From: SZUA-584 sp964441275
Lineage (GTDB): Bacteria; Bacillota; Clostridia; Christensenellales; SZUA-584
Direction: 5' to 3'
Length of the DNA stretch: 64,000 nt
NCBI GenBank assembly: GCA_964441275.1
Contig: CAYTUG010000004.1
Span: 1 to 64,000 of the forward strand
In this document: in pieces, positions 35,135 to 43,837 of the stretch
How positions within the stretch are numbered: the stretch's first letter is position 1
How the letters are laid out: every line of letters starts with the position of its first letter
Translations under genes and position numbers: made by a program
The notes under the pieces: generated by a model
Seen by the model: only the letters and a program-made list of their open reading frames with translations
What the model was told of the DNA's origin: nothing
The model's database searches: none

Positions 35135-36092
35135 AAAGCTTGACAGAAGCCAGTTGAAATTAAAACCACTCAGCGAGCGTGTGCACAACCTTGACCTTTC
35201 GGTTATGCTTGACCCTGAAATGCTTCCGGCGTTCGAGCATCCGATTATACGATTGATAGCGGATAGAATAGTTAAAGCGAGGGAGATAGGATCTTCGGTT
35301 GTTATGATGATGGGAGCGCATGTAATTCGCGCCGGTGCTGCACCTCTTCTCATCGAGCTTATGGAAAAAGGGCTCATCACCCATTTTGCGCTTAACGGAG
35401 CGGGAGCAATACACGACTTCGAGTTCGCTCTAATAGGAGCCACTACCGAGAGCGTGGCCAAATACATCAGCGAAGGGCAGTTCGGGTTGTGGACGGAAAC
35501 GGGAGGGATAAACGATGCCGCAACAAAGGGGGCTAAAGACGGAATTGGCCTTGGCGAATCTATAGGGCGAATGATAAACGAGGAAAAATTTGCGCACCGG
35601 GATATAAGTCTTTTGAACGCGGGATATGAAAAGCGGGTACCAGTAACCGTTCATGTAGGGCTGGGCTGCGACATAATACATGAGCATCCTAACTGTGACG
35701 GGGCGGCGATCGGAGAGACGACTTATACGGATTTTCTGATATACGCGCAGACGATCGCTAACCTCGAGGGTGGGGTCTTCCTAAACTTTGGGTCTGCAGT
35801 TATAGGACCGGAAGTATATTTAAAATGCCTTTCTATGGCAAGAAACGTTGCGCATCAGCGGGGCGAGAAGATTGCTCACTTTACGACAGCGGTGTTTGAT
35901 CTACTGCCGCTTGAAGGCAAGAACGTCAACGAAACGCCTCCGAAAAGCGATCCTAGGTATTACTTCAGGCCGTGGAAGACGATAATGTCACGTACGATTG
36001 CGGATGGCGGCGAGAGCTATTACATCGAGGGGCATCACAGGGACACTGTAAGTGCGCTTTATAGGGAGCTTATGGGCAAGTCAAGGATATAA
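35124..36092 (+). CDS. Conserved protein of unknown function, deoxyhypusine-synthase-like
   Basis: About 322 residues. I do not know its activity. It shows nucleotide-fold features: SSVVMMMGAHVIRAGAAPLL, ALNGAGAIHDFEFALIGATT, TETGGINDAATKGAKDGIGL, VTVHVGLGCDIIHEHPNCDG and EGGVFLNFGSAVIGPEVYLK. Glycine-rich loops with conserved His and Asp recall the deoxyhypusine synthase fold, a weak impression. Similar proteins occur beside GmhA- and HldE-like genes in other anaerobes as far as I recall. The start at 35124 is taken because GGAGGAAG lies just upstream and it overlaps the HAD stop. Confidence 0.7.
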   Translation: MSFKKLDRSQLKLKPLSERVHNLDLSVMLDPEMLPAFEHPIIRLIADRIVKAREIGSSVVMMMGAHVIRAGAAPLLIELMEKGLITHFALNGAGAIHDFEFALIGATTESVAKYISEGQFGLWTETGGINDAATKGAKDGIGLGESIGRMINEEKFAHRDISLLNAGYEKRVPVTVHVGLGCDIIHEHPNCDGAAIGETTYTDFLIYAQTIANLEGGVFLNFGSAVIGPEVYLKCLSMARNVAHQRGEKIAHFTTAVFDLLPLEGKNVNETPPKSDPRYYFRPWKTIMSRTIADGGESYYIEGHHRDTVSALYRELMGKSRI

Positions 36093-36107
36093 ATTGCGGG
36101 GGATTAT

Positions 36108-37139
36108 ATGAACGAAGTAAGACTTAAGGAATTGCTGGAAGGATTTACGGAGATTACGATAGCTGTTATCGGGGATTTTTTTCTTGACAAGTGGCTTATC
36201 ATAGATCGTGGCATAGACGAGATGTCCATAGAGACAGGGCTTACGGCATATCAGGTTACGAGAAAGCGGCTATGCCCCGGGGCTGCCGGCACTATTACCA
36301 ACAATTTGGCCGCGCTTGGCATCGGAAAGATCTATGCAGTCGGGTTTGCAGGCAAAGACGGAGAAGGTTTAGAACTAAAGGAGGGGCTTGAGGCCACGGA
36401 AGTTGACACCGGATATCTGTATCGGTGCGAGGGAGTGTTTACTCCAACGTATATCAAGCCGCTCTTTAACTTTAGGCCGAAGCTTGAGGAGACGAACCGG
36501 TTGGACATAAGAAACAGAGAGCGAACGCCTGCTGACATAGAGGACAAAATTATTGATAATCTTTACGAAGTAAGCAGAAAGGTTGACGCGATAATCGCAC
36601 TTGACCAGGTAATAGAGAATGATACCGGCGTAATAACCGGGCGAGTAAGAGAGGCTCTCGCGAATTTAGGCGCATCTAATCCGGAACTTATAATATATGC
36701 CGACTCGCGTGCGCATACAGCCCAATTTAAAAACGTAATAATAAAGTGCAATCATCAAGAGGCTTTAAGCGCCGTATGCCCCGGCTGGAAGGGAGAGGCG
36801 GACGAAAAGAAGATAAAGGAATGCGCTCTTAAGATGGCGGGATTTACCGGCAGGCAGGTTTTCGTTACGTGGGGTGAGAACGGTATAATAACAGCCAAGG
36901 GATCCGAGGCGGTTCTGGTACCTGCAGTTAAGGTGGAAGGTCCGGTCGACATATGCGGAGCGGGCGATGCAGCTACTGCGGGCATAGTGTGCTCGCTTTG
37001 TAGGGGCGCTTCCGGGGAGGAAGCAGCGTTTGTTGCTAACCTTGTATCCAGCATAACCATACAGCAGTTAGGTACGACTGGAACGGCTTCGCGCGCGGCT
37101 ATACAGGGGAGATTCAAAGAGCATACTGGTCGATTTTGA
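36108..37139 (+). CDS. PfkB kinase, HldE/RfaE N-domain-like
   Basis: Ribokinase-fold kinase of 343 residues resembling the kinase half of heptose kinase HldE. IAVIGDFFLDKWLI at the N-terminus, CPGAAGTITNNLAALG (RfaE-type GGAANVA variant), ADSRAHTAQFKN and VIIKCNHQEA (typical of RfaE), and VDICGAGDAATAGIV (catalytic). The nucleotidyltransferase half of bifunctional HldE is absent. It would phosphorylate a heptose 7-phosphate or a related sugar, matching the GmhA-like isomerase upstream. It lies 15 bp after the unknown gene. Confidence 0.87.
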   Translation: MNEVRLKELLEGFTEITIAVIGDFFLDKWLIIDRGIDEMSIETGLTAYQVTRKRLCPGAAGTITNNLAALGIGKIYAVGFAGKDGEGLELKEGLEATEVDTGYLYRCEGVFTPTYIKPLFNFRPKLEETNRLDIRNRERTPADIEDKIIDNLYEVSRKVDAIIALDQVIENDTGVITGRVREALANLGASNPELIIYADSRAHTAQFKNVIIKCNHQEALSAVCPGWKGEADEKKIKECALKMAGFTGRQVFVTWGENGIITAKGSEAVLVPAVKVEGPVDICGAGDAATAGIVCSLCRGASGEEAAFVANLVSSITIQQLGTTGTASRAAIQGRFKEHTGRF

Positions 37140-37147
37140 GGTGAGTT

Positions 37148-38062
37148 ATGTTCATTCTGGCTATAGATATAGGTGGGTCAAAACTGTCAACGGGTATAGT
37201 CCGTACAGATGGTACTGTAGTTTACAGGAAGTTAAGGGCATGGGGCTCGCTGGAAGGGGCATCGGTAATAGAGGCCGTAATAGACGCTTCAAAAAGTATA
37301 CTGGAGTCCTGTGATATTAAACCGTTGTGCGCAGGAGTGAACATACCTGGCCTCGCCGATAAGGAAAGAGGGCTGTGGGTAGAGGCATGCTTTTCGGGAA
37401 TCAAGGACGTTCCGATAGCCGGAATACTTTCAAAGCAGCTTGGAATGTCCGTATATGTCGATAACGATGTCAATAATTGTGCGTTGGCGGAAAAATTATT
37501 CGGAGTTTGCAGGGGATGCTCGGACTTTATATGGCTTACAGTGAGCAACGGATGCGGCGGAGCGGTCTATTTGGATGGCAGGATATACCGAGGTGTTAAT
37601 GGCACTGCAGGAGAAATAGGCCATATATGCGTGGAAGAGGAAGGCGGTTATGAGTGCGGATGCGGAAATTTCGGCTGTCTTGAAGCCCAAGCGGCGGGGC
37701 CTGGCATAGTAAGGCGTTATCAGAGCGGTGGCGGAAGGTCCTGCGATGCTAAAGAAATAGCAGAGCAAGCGAGAGGGGGAGACTCGCTTGCTCAAAGCGT
37801 ATTTAAAAAAGAGGGATATTATATTGGTAAGGCCCTTGCGGCAGTCATAAATACATTGAGTCCTGAGAAGGCCGTAGTCGGAGGCGGAGTTGCTGGAGCG
37901 TACGACCTTTTCTACTCTGAACTTTTTGAAACGGTATGCAAAATGACATACCGCAGGGCGAGCAGGCATATTTCGATAGAAAAAACAGGACTCGGATACG
38001 ACGCGGCACTTATAGGCGCGGCCACACTCGCTTTGAAAGATAGCGGCAGAGCGCAATTATAG
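37148..38062 (+). CDS. ROK-family sugar kinase
   Basis: 304-residue ROK protein without a helix-turn-helix, so a kinase rather than a regulator. ATP site FILAIDIGGSKLSTGIV; sugar site CAGVNIPGLAD and YVDNDVNNCALAE (catalytic Asp in DNDVNN); zinc motif CGCGNFGCLE. GAGGTGAG precedes the ATG, 8 bp after the kinase gene. It ends the operon. Substrate is probably a hexose or hexosamine; not determinable here. Confidence 0.9.
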   Translation: MFILAIDIGGSKLSTGIVRTDGTVVYRKLRAWGSLEGASVIEAVIDASKSILESCDIKPLCAGVNIPGLADKERGLWVEACFSGIKDVPIAGILSKQLGMSVYVDNDVNNCALAEKLFGVCRGCSDFIWLTVSNGCGGAVYLDGRIYRGVNGTAGEIGHICVEEEGGYECGCGNFGCLEAQAAGPGIVRRYQSGGGRSCDAKEIAEQARGGDSLAQSVFKKEGYYIGKALAAVINTLSPEKAVVGGGVAGAYDLFYSELFETVCKMTYRRASRHISIEKTGLGYDAALIGAATLALKDSGRAQL

Positions 38063-38135
38063 AAGATTATGTTTATTGCATTGTTTAAACAGGCTAATGA
38101 AAATCTGATATAAATCTGATATAAGGTGCGAAAAT

Positions 38136-38330
38136 GGGTGTATCCCCGATTTTGTGTAAACTCGAAAGAGCGTAAGAAAAAGCAGAATTTTTATTAGGCG
38201 GGTGAGCCGCACGACGGCTTACCCGTCTTGGCTGCATATTAGCGGAACCGGCAGGGCATGTTAAGAGCGGCCGCTCGCCGGCCGAGCATATGCTTGACTG
38301 CTCTGCCGGCTTTGCAATTCGGGGATAGTA
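38136..38330 (+). repeat. Structured intergenic repeat, copy B
   Basis: Second copy of the element at 30131-30370, just after the ROK operon. It folds into two hairpins: GGCGGGTGAGCCG/CGGCTTACCCGTC (13 bp with two G-T pairs, loop CACGA, 38197-38227) and CCGGCAGGGCA/TGCTCTGCCGG (11 bp with one G-T pair, 38248-38309). The outer stem differs from copy A at positions changed on both strands. No coding potential; the rest of 38063-38440 shows nothing else. Confidence 0.7.
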
Positions 38331-38439
38331 CCGATAAAGCAATAAATTGAATATTATATTTATTCGATGCTATAATCCAGTCTTTCTTAAATTACGATAA
38401 TTTTTGCCTTCGTTGTGTCCGGGCACCATTTTTTCAAGA

Positions 38440-39948
38440 CTATATATCATTAAGTTTATCAAATCCCTGTTTAAAATTAGAATACATCGAATCATATAAC
38501 TTAAACAGATTGTTGTATTCTGATACATTCTCTTTAGTTGACATGGTTAGCGTTTCGACTTTCAAAACGCTAACGGCTTGTTGTATGTTTCCCCAAATAC
38601 CGGCGGAGACCCCGGCAACTAAAGCTGCGCCAAAAGCGCCCCCATGTGCGGCGCCATCCAATGTTTTAACCGGCAAACCGAATATATCTGCCTGAATTTT
38701 TCGCCACACTTTACTTTTACTCGCGCCCCCTGAGCTTATTATTTCTTTTGGTTTAAGCTCCGGCGTTGTTTTTTTGATAAGCTCATATATCTGCCTCAGC
38801 CCGAATACAACACCCTCCATGACTGCTCTTACCATGTGTTTTCTGCTATGCAGTAGTGAAAGCCCAAAGAAAACGCCTCTTGCATTGGGGTCTGTATAAG
38901 GACATCTCTCACCGGTCAAATAAGGGAAAAATAAGAGTTTTTCAGAACCCGGAGGTGCGCTTTCAGCTTCTTTATTAATTAAATCATAAGTATTGCCGGA
39001 TGGTTTATACACTGCGTCTCTGAACCATTCGAGTGAGCCTCCCGAGGACAGCTGACATCCGAACGCCTGCCATAACTCTTTATCGTTATTACAAAAATAT
39101 TGTAAAGCCCCATTTTCGTTCTTGCCATAATTTTTTACCGCCATTGAAACTATTCCCGAGGTTCCGATAATCAACCCGATAGTACCCTCATTCACTATGC
39201 CCATACCGCTCGTCTGGATAACTGCGTCTCCTCCTCCGCCGCAGACCGGCAAACCTTGCGGCAGACCCGTAAGTTCGCTGGCTTCCTTTGTAATATAACC
39301 AGTTACCTCGTCTGATTCGTAAGCCTTCGGCAGTTCAATTTTGTCTAATCCAATCTTTTCTACCAGCTCATATGCCCAATCGCGTTTACCAACATCAAAT
39401 AAGCCCGTTCCCGATGCGTCCGAAACATCTGTCGCAACAACGCCCGTCAGCCTTAAACGAATATAATCCTTCGGTAAAAGAAATCTGCGGATTTTTTTAT
39501 ATATTTCAGGTTCGTTGTGCTTAATCCACAAAATTTTGCCGGCAGTAAAACCAGGGAGCATATTATTGTTTGTATATGCGAGCAGCCCGTCAATTCCCCC
39601 GGCCTTATTTATGATGTATTCACATTCCTTTTCAGTGCGTTGGTCGTTCCATAATATTGCGCGCCTTAATACTCTGTTGCCCTCATCAAGAGCGACAAGC
39701 CCATGCATCTGCCCCGACAACCCGAGCGATACGATATCATCGCTTTTTATGCCACTTTTCATTATTGTTTCCTGCAAACCCTTACATGCCGCTTCAAACC
39801 AATCCTGCGGCTCTTGTTCAGACCATGCTGCTTTTGGAGTGTACACTTTATACGTTTTTGTCACCGAACTTAGCACTTTACCGTTTCCATCAATTATGAT
39901 ACATTTTGTACCCGTAGTTCCGATATCTATTCCCGCTAAGTATTTCAC
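38440..39948 (-). CDS. xylB: Xylulokinase
   Basis: FGGY-family kinase making D-xylulose 5-phosphate for the pentose phosphate pathway, 502 residues. ATP-site start YLAGIDIGTTGTKCIIID, catalytic region LGLSGQMHGLVALD, and C-terminal ISSGGASKSKVWRKIQADIF and GAAHGGAFGAALVA. The start codon is GTG behind GAGGAGG. It is the last gene of xylA-xylR-xylB on this strand and would accept D-xylulose from XylA, and possibly from the lyxose isomerase at 14860. Confidence 0.95.
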   Translation of the reverse strand: MKYLAGIDIGTTGTKCIIIDGNGKVLSSVTKTYKVYTPKAAWSEQEPQDWFEAACKGLQETIMKSGIKSDDIVSLGLSGQMHGLVALDEGNRVLRRAILWNDQRTEKECEYIINKAGGIDGLLAYTNNNMLPGFTAGKILWIKHNEPEIYKKIRRFLLPKDYIRLRLTGVVATDVSDASGTGLFDVGKRDWAYELVEKIGLDKIELPKAYESDEVTGYITKEASELTGLPQGLPVCGGGGDAVIQTSGMGIVNEGTIGLIIGTSGIVSMAVKNYGKNENGALQYFCNNDKELWQAFGCQLSSGGSLEWFRDAVYKPSGNTYDLINKEAESAPPGSEKLLFFPYLTGERCPYTDPNARGVFFGLSLLHSRKHMVRAVMEGVVFGLRQIYELIKKTTPELKPKEIISSGGASKSKVWRKIQADIFGLPVKTLDGAAHGGAFGAALVAGVSAGIWGNIQQAVSVLKVETLTMSTKENVSEYNNLFKLYDSMYSNFKQGFDKLNDI

Positions 39949-40016
39949 TTTTACGTCCTCCTCATTAACATTCGTTTGTTGGGTAATATATTTAAGCTGT
40001 TTTTTAATTTACCCGT

Positions 40017-41312
40017 TTATGATCCAGTTCTTATATTATATTTAACCGACATAGTTTCGCTTTCGCCGAAAAAATACTTCTGAGGGATTATTGCAGCTCC
40101 CATTGTAGATGATTCTTCGCCTATAGATGATCTGACCACATCGACTTTTGTTTCTTTAATATTTAAGATCCTGTTTTCAACTATATCTTTAATATAGTCC
40201 AGTACCAAATCAGCATAGTGGTAAAAAGCCTTACCGAGCACAACCTTTTCGGGGTTTAAAGCATTTACCAACATAGCTATTGCATTTCCTAAGTATCTTG
40301 CTGAATCCAGCAACACATTTTTAGCCGCTTCGTCGCCTTCTCTTGCCGCTTGTATTATTGTATTAATAGTTATTTCATCTATGTTTGGCACATTGTTTAA
40401 TTTTGATAGGCTCCCTTGCCTTATAATCTTTTTCATTCTTTCAAGCATGTATGTAACGGAAGCGCAAGCATCAAGACATCCGTAGTTGCCGCAAACACAC
40501 AGCGGACCATTCTCATCAACTTGCATATGCCCCACTTCGCCCGCTATCCCCTTCGCGCCTCTGTATAGGTAGCCGCCCGTAAATATCCCCGCGCCTATAC
40601 CGGTCATTATGTTTATACAAATAAAATGTTTAAGACCGCGGCAACAGCCCAGCCAATGTTCGTAAATCGCTGATGCTTTTGCCTCATTTTCCACAAATAT
40701 AGGCACTTTTGGGATGTGCGGAAGATATTTTGGCATTCCAACATCTTTCCACTTAAAAAAAGGAATCAGCAGCAGCTTACCTGTGTTGCCATCCACCATC
40801 CCGGGCACGGAAATTCCGATACCAAGTATCTTGCAAAACGGTATATTTAGGCTTGTAAGAAACTCATATACTTTCTCATTTAATATGTTGAGCGCCTTTT
40901 CAAACTCCCTTGGCATATCTATATGGATCATCGATTTGCCAACGATGTTGCCGGCTATATCCAAAAGAATAATATTTATGTAGTTTATATCTATATCTAC
41001 GCCAACAGAATAATACCAATTTGGTCTCAACTCTAATAGCACAGGTCTTCTTCCGCCGCTTGACTTTCCAATACCGGTTTCAACAATATATCCTTTGCAA
41101 ATAAGCTTTGATACAATAGTGCCTATAGCTGTCGGGGAAAGTTTAGTAATTTTCGATAACTCGGCTCTTGAAACGGACTTGTTTAATCTTATAAGATTGA
41201 GTATGGTTTTTTCGTTATATTTTTTTAAAAACTTGCTGTTAGTCGGTGCTTGCTTGTTCATCATACCCCTTAAATCTGTAGTTTCCAATATAAGGTTAGG
41301 ACTTGTCATCAC
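40017..41312 (-). CDS. xylR: ROK-family xylose repressor XylR
   Basis: Xylose-responsive repressor of 431 residues. Helix-turn-helix around SRAELSKITKLSPTAIGTIVS, then the ROK domain (ICINIMTGIGAGIFTGGYLY) and the CVCGNYGCLDAC zinc motif. It lies between xylA and xylB in the same direction. Family proteins start close to the segment NSKFLKKYNEKTILNLIR, so ATG at 41264 with AAGGGG just upstream may be the real start rather than 41312. About 210 bp separate it from xylA; no structure was noted there. Confidence 0.88.
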   Translation of the reverse strand: MMTSPNLILETTDLRGMMNKQAPTNSKFLKKYNEKTILNLIRLNKSVSRAELSKITKLSPTAIGTIVSKLICKGYIVETGIGKSSGGRRPVLLELRPNWYYSVGVDIDINYINIILLDIAGNIVGKSMIHIDMPREFEKALNILNEKVYEFLTSLNIPFCKILGIGISVPGMVDGNTGKLLLIPFFKWKDVGMPKYLPHIPKVPIFVENEAKASAIYEHWLGCCRGLKHFICINIMTGIGAGIFTGGYLYRGAKGIAGEVGHMQVDENGPLCVCGNYGCLDACASVTYMLERMKKIIRQGSLSKLNNVPNIDEITINTIIQAAREGDEAAKNVLLDSARYLGNAIAMLVNALNPEKVVLGKAFYHYADLVLDYIKDIVENRILNIKETKVDVVRSSIGEESSTMGAAIIPQKYFFGESETMSVKYNIRTGS

Positions 41313-41520
41313 AAACGCGGCCTGCTTGTATTGCTCTTATACTCTAACAAGAAGAATACTATAACAAAGTTAGTAATATTAACAGCCTCATATAATAGTA
41401 ATCATAACGTCTAAAGTCTGTCTTTCTTCAATTTAAAGCAAAATTTAAACTACAGGCTATAAATTATTTTAACTTGATTATAACATGGCGGAGCGGGCCT
41501 TGCGCGTTAATGTGGAACCT

Positions 41521-42840
41521 TCATTCTCCAAACATATATTCATTCAATATTGTTTCAAGGTATTCTTGCCTTCCAGAAGCGTTCTCAATTGGACCTGCGT
41601 TATACGCGTATTCTGCAAGCGATTTTAAGTTTGCATTTCCGGTAACTATATCCTTGCCTATGCCTTCGTTATAACCGAAATACCTTTTCTGTATAAACTT
41701 TTCAAATATCCCGTCATCCAAAAGCTTTTGTGCCACTTTCAGACCCTTTGCATATGTATCCATTCCGGCCGCATGTCCATAGAAAAGATCTTCCGGATGA
41801 TGTGATCCGCGCCTTACCTTAGAATCAAAGTTCAGCCCGCCGGTTGTCAAACCACCCATCTTTAGCACTTCATACATACAAAGTGTGGCGCTATAAAGAT
41901 CTGTCGGGAATTGATCAGTATCCCATCCAATAAGCATATCTCCCTGATTAGCGTCTATTGAGCCGAGCATACCGTGTATTCTTGCTACCCTAAGATCGTG
42001 CTGAAATGTATGTCCCGCAAGCGTTGCATGGTTGGCTTCAATATTAAATTTGAAATGTTTATCAAGATTGTATGTTTTAAGAAACGCAATTCCCGAAGCA
42101 ACATCAAAATCATACTGATGCTTTGTCGGCTCTTTCGGTTTGGGCTCAATTAGAAATTGCCCATCAAAACCAATCTCTTTTGCATAGTCTATAGCCATAT
42201 GCATAAATCTGGCCATGTTGTCCAGTTCTAACTTCATGTCGGTGTTTAGCAGCGTTTCATAGCCTTCGCGCCCTCCCCAAAATACATAATTCTCTCCGCC
42301 GAGCTCTTTCGTTATCTCCAACGCTTTTTTAACCTGTGCAGCTGCATAGGCGAAAACTTTTGGATTACAACTTGTTGCCGCCCCGTGTACAAATCGCGGG
42401 TGAGAGAACATGTTAGACGTCCCCCATAAAAGTTTAATACCAGTTTCCTTCATCATTTTTTTTATGATAGGTACAACTTGATCGAGGTTTTGATTCTTTT
42501 CTGTTAAAGAGTCCGCTTCAGGAGCAATATCCGCATCGTGAAAAGCAAAGTATTCTATGCTAAGTTTACTCATTAATTCAAATCCTGCATAGACTTTTTC
42601 TTTTGCCAGTTCCATAGGGCTTGAAGCTGAATACCACGGGCGTAAAGCTGTGCCTCTACCAAACATATCGGTGCCGTCATAGCACAGCGTATGCCAATAA
42701 GCCATTGAAAATCTTAGCTGATCTTTCATCTTCTTGCCGCCTACTATCCCGTCCGGTATGTAGTGCCTGAAAAATAATCCTTCTCTTTTTCTGTCCTCCG
42801 TGTATTCAACTTTTTTTACATCTGGGAAATATTGTTTCAT
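41521..42840 (-). CDS. xylA: Xylose isomerase
   Basis: Converts D-xylose to D-xylulose. 439 residues, the longer class II type. Metal and catalytic regions: YFAFHDADIAPEADSL (catalytic His), NYVFWGGREGYETLLNTDM, LIEPKPKEPTKHQYDFDVA (metal Glu), FNIEANHATLAGHTFQHDLR and IDANQGDMLIGWDTDQFPTD. All are intact. GAGGTG lies seven bases before the ATG. It is the first gene of the xyl unit, expected to be XylR-controlled. Confidence 0.97.
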   Translation of the reverse strand: MKQYFPDVKKVEYTEDRKREGLFFRHYIPDGIVGGKKMKDQLRFSMAYWHTLCYDGTDMFGRGTALRPWYSASSPMELAKEKVYAGFELMSKLSIEYFAFHDADIAPEADSLTEKNQNLDQVVPIIKKMMKETGIKLLWGTSNMFSHPRFVHGAATSCNPKVFAYAAAQVKKALEITKELGGENYVFWGGREGYETLLNTDMKLELDNMARFMHMAIDYAKEIGFDGQFLIEPKPKEPTKHQYDFDVASGIAFLKTYNLDKHFKFNIEANHATLAGHTFQHDLRVARIHGMLGSIDANQGDMLIGWDTDQFPTDLYSATLCMYEVLKMGGLTTGGLNFDSKVRRGSHHPEDLFYGHAAGMDTYAKGLKVAQKLLDDGIFEKFIQKRYFGYNEGIGKDIVTGNANLKSLAEYAYNAGPIENASGRQEYLETILNEYMFGE

Positions 42841-43233
42841 AATCTACACCTCATATTTTTATTTTTGCTACAGCTACGTATATTAAAAAGTACACAACTT
42901 GATTGCCTTTTTACGCGCCGTTAAAGATTACAGAAACTTCAGATATGCTGTCTATTGTGCTATCCTCCCATTCAACGAAAAAAGATTCGCTATAACCTAA
43001 CACGAACAACCAGCTTAGAATCGACCCCAATATCCCTTAAAGGTTTTATACGAAGAAAAAAATCAATCGTTTTTTTAGTACAACCTTAATCAGTCGCCGC
43101 TCTCTTCCCGGGTTTTCTTTTTCAATCAGAATTCGCATTTTCTCAATTCCAGATAATTATATTCATACATCTTTATAATATCATTTTATTATGTATGCCG
43201 ATAATTAACAATATTTCTCAATTCATTTAGTTT
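42841..43233 (-). other. Long xylA leader region without a gene
   Basis: If transcription starts at the promoter near 43234-43262, about 390 nt lie between it and xylA. No open frame with a ribosome site and no riboswitch that I recognise. A second possible -10 (TATTATAAAG on the minus strand, about 43175) hints at another start nearer to xylA. Confidence 0.4.
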
Positions 43234-43262
43234 AAAGTATCATTTTGTTTTTACTTTGTCAA
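43234..43262 (-). promoter_or_regulatory. Possible xylA promoter with inverted repeat
   Basis: Minus strand TTGACA, 17 bases, TACTTT. AAAGTA (43234-43239) and TACTTT (43252-43257) form an inverted repeat across the spacer, a possible XylR operator, though it does not match the Bacillus operator. Confidence 0.45.
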
Positions 43263-43283
43263 GTATGTTTATTGTCTTTTTTC

Positions 43284-43317
43284 ACGTTGCTGCAGAACCG
43301 CAATACGTGTTGGACAA
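43284..43317 (+). mobile_element. IS end-like relic left of tRNA-Arg
   Basis: ACGTTG and, 11 bases later, GCAATACGTGTTGGACAA resemble 43714-43747 (ACGTTG, then ACAATACATATTGGACAA), where a transposase fragment follows. The 18-base cores agree at 15 positions, in the same orientation. Confidence 0.4.
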
Positions 43318-43528
43318 GTGCTATTATTTAATCTGATATTAAACCGGCAAAAATTATAGCTTGAACGCATGTGAAAGCCGGCAGCTCTACACGCTGGATG
43401 GTAACATAGATTTACAGCCCTTGTGCAAACCATCCGTTTGACGGGCGGTACATGATTTTTTTTTGATGCGCTGAACAAATGACGTTGCCAACCCGTTGTT
43501 AACAAGTTTCAAATGTAAATAAAAAGAA

Positions 43529-43561
43529 AAACCCCGATAAGCCAGTGTTCATCGGGGTTTT
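43529..43561 (-). terminator. Terminator of tRNA-Arg
   Basis: AACCCCGAT and ATCGGGGTT form a 9-bp stem with a 12-base loop, followed on the minus strand by TTTCTTTTT, right after the tRNA 3' end. Confidence 0.9.
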
Positions 43562-43563
43562 GG

Positions 43564-43640
43564 TGGCGTGCCCGGGGGGATTCGAACCCACGACCTTTTG
43601 ATTCGTAGTCAAACACTCTATCCAGCTGAGCTACGGGCAC
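43564..43640 (-). tRNA. tRNA-Arg (anticodon ACG)
   Basis: The minus strand folds as a full cloverleaf: acceptor GTGCCCG/CGGGCAC with discriminator G, D-arm GCTCAGCTGGATAGAG, anticodon stem TTTGA with loop CTACGAA (anticodon ACG, reading CGU and, once A34 is edited to inosine, CGC/CGA), T-arm with GGTTCGAATCC. CCA is encoded (43564-43566). It stands alone, with IS relics on both sides. Confidence 0.97.
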
Positions 43641-43713
43641 AAACAGTTTTTTACGCCACATCATTCTAATATAACAATCAATCCTTGTCAATAACGCTTT
43701 ATTGCTCGGTTCT

Positions 43714-43747
43714 ACGTTGTTTGTAGGACTACAATACATATTGGACA
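43714..43747 (+). mobile_element. IS terminal repeat-like sequence before a transposase fragment
   Basis: Contains ACAATACATATTGGACAA about 90 bases before the transposase start, the position expected for a left terminal repeat. A diverged copy lies at 43284. Confidence 0.45.
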
Positions 43748-43837
43748 AAAGAACCTTGAAAATAAAGATGCAGGAGCTGACTCGGGTGGTATTGTTGAGT
43801 TGAAAAACAAAAACATACCGAAAGGAGCCATTCCTGC

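Noticed and set aside
38094..38342. Minus-strand 82-residue frame after the ROK kinase
   Set aside because: It lies wholly in the structured repeat, has no ribosome site, and its counterpart in the other copy is not open.
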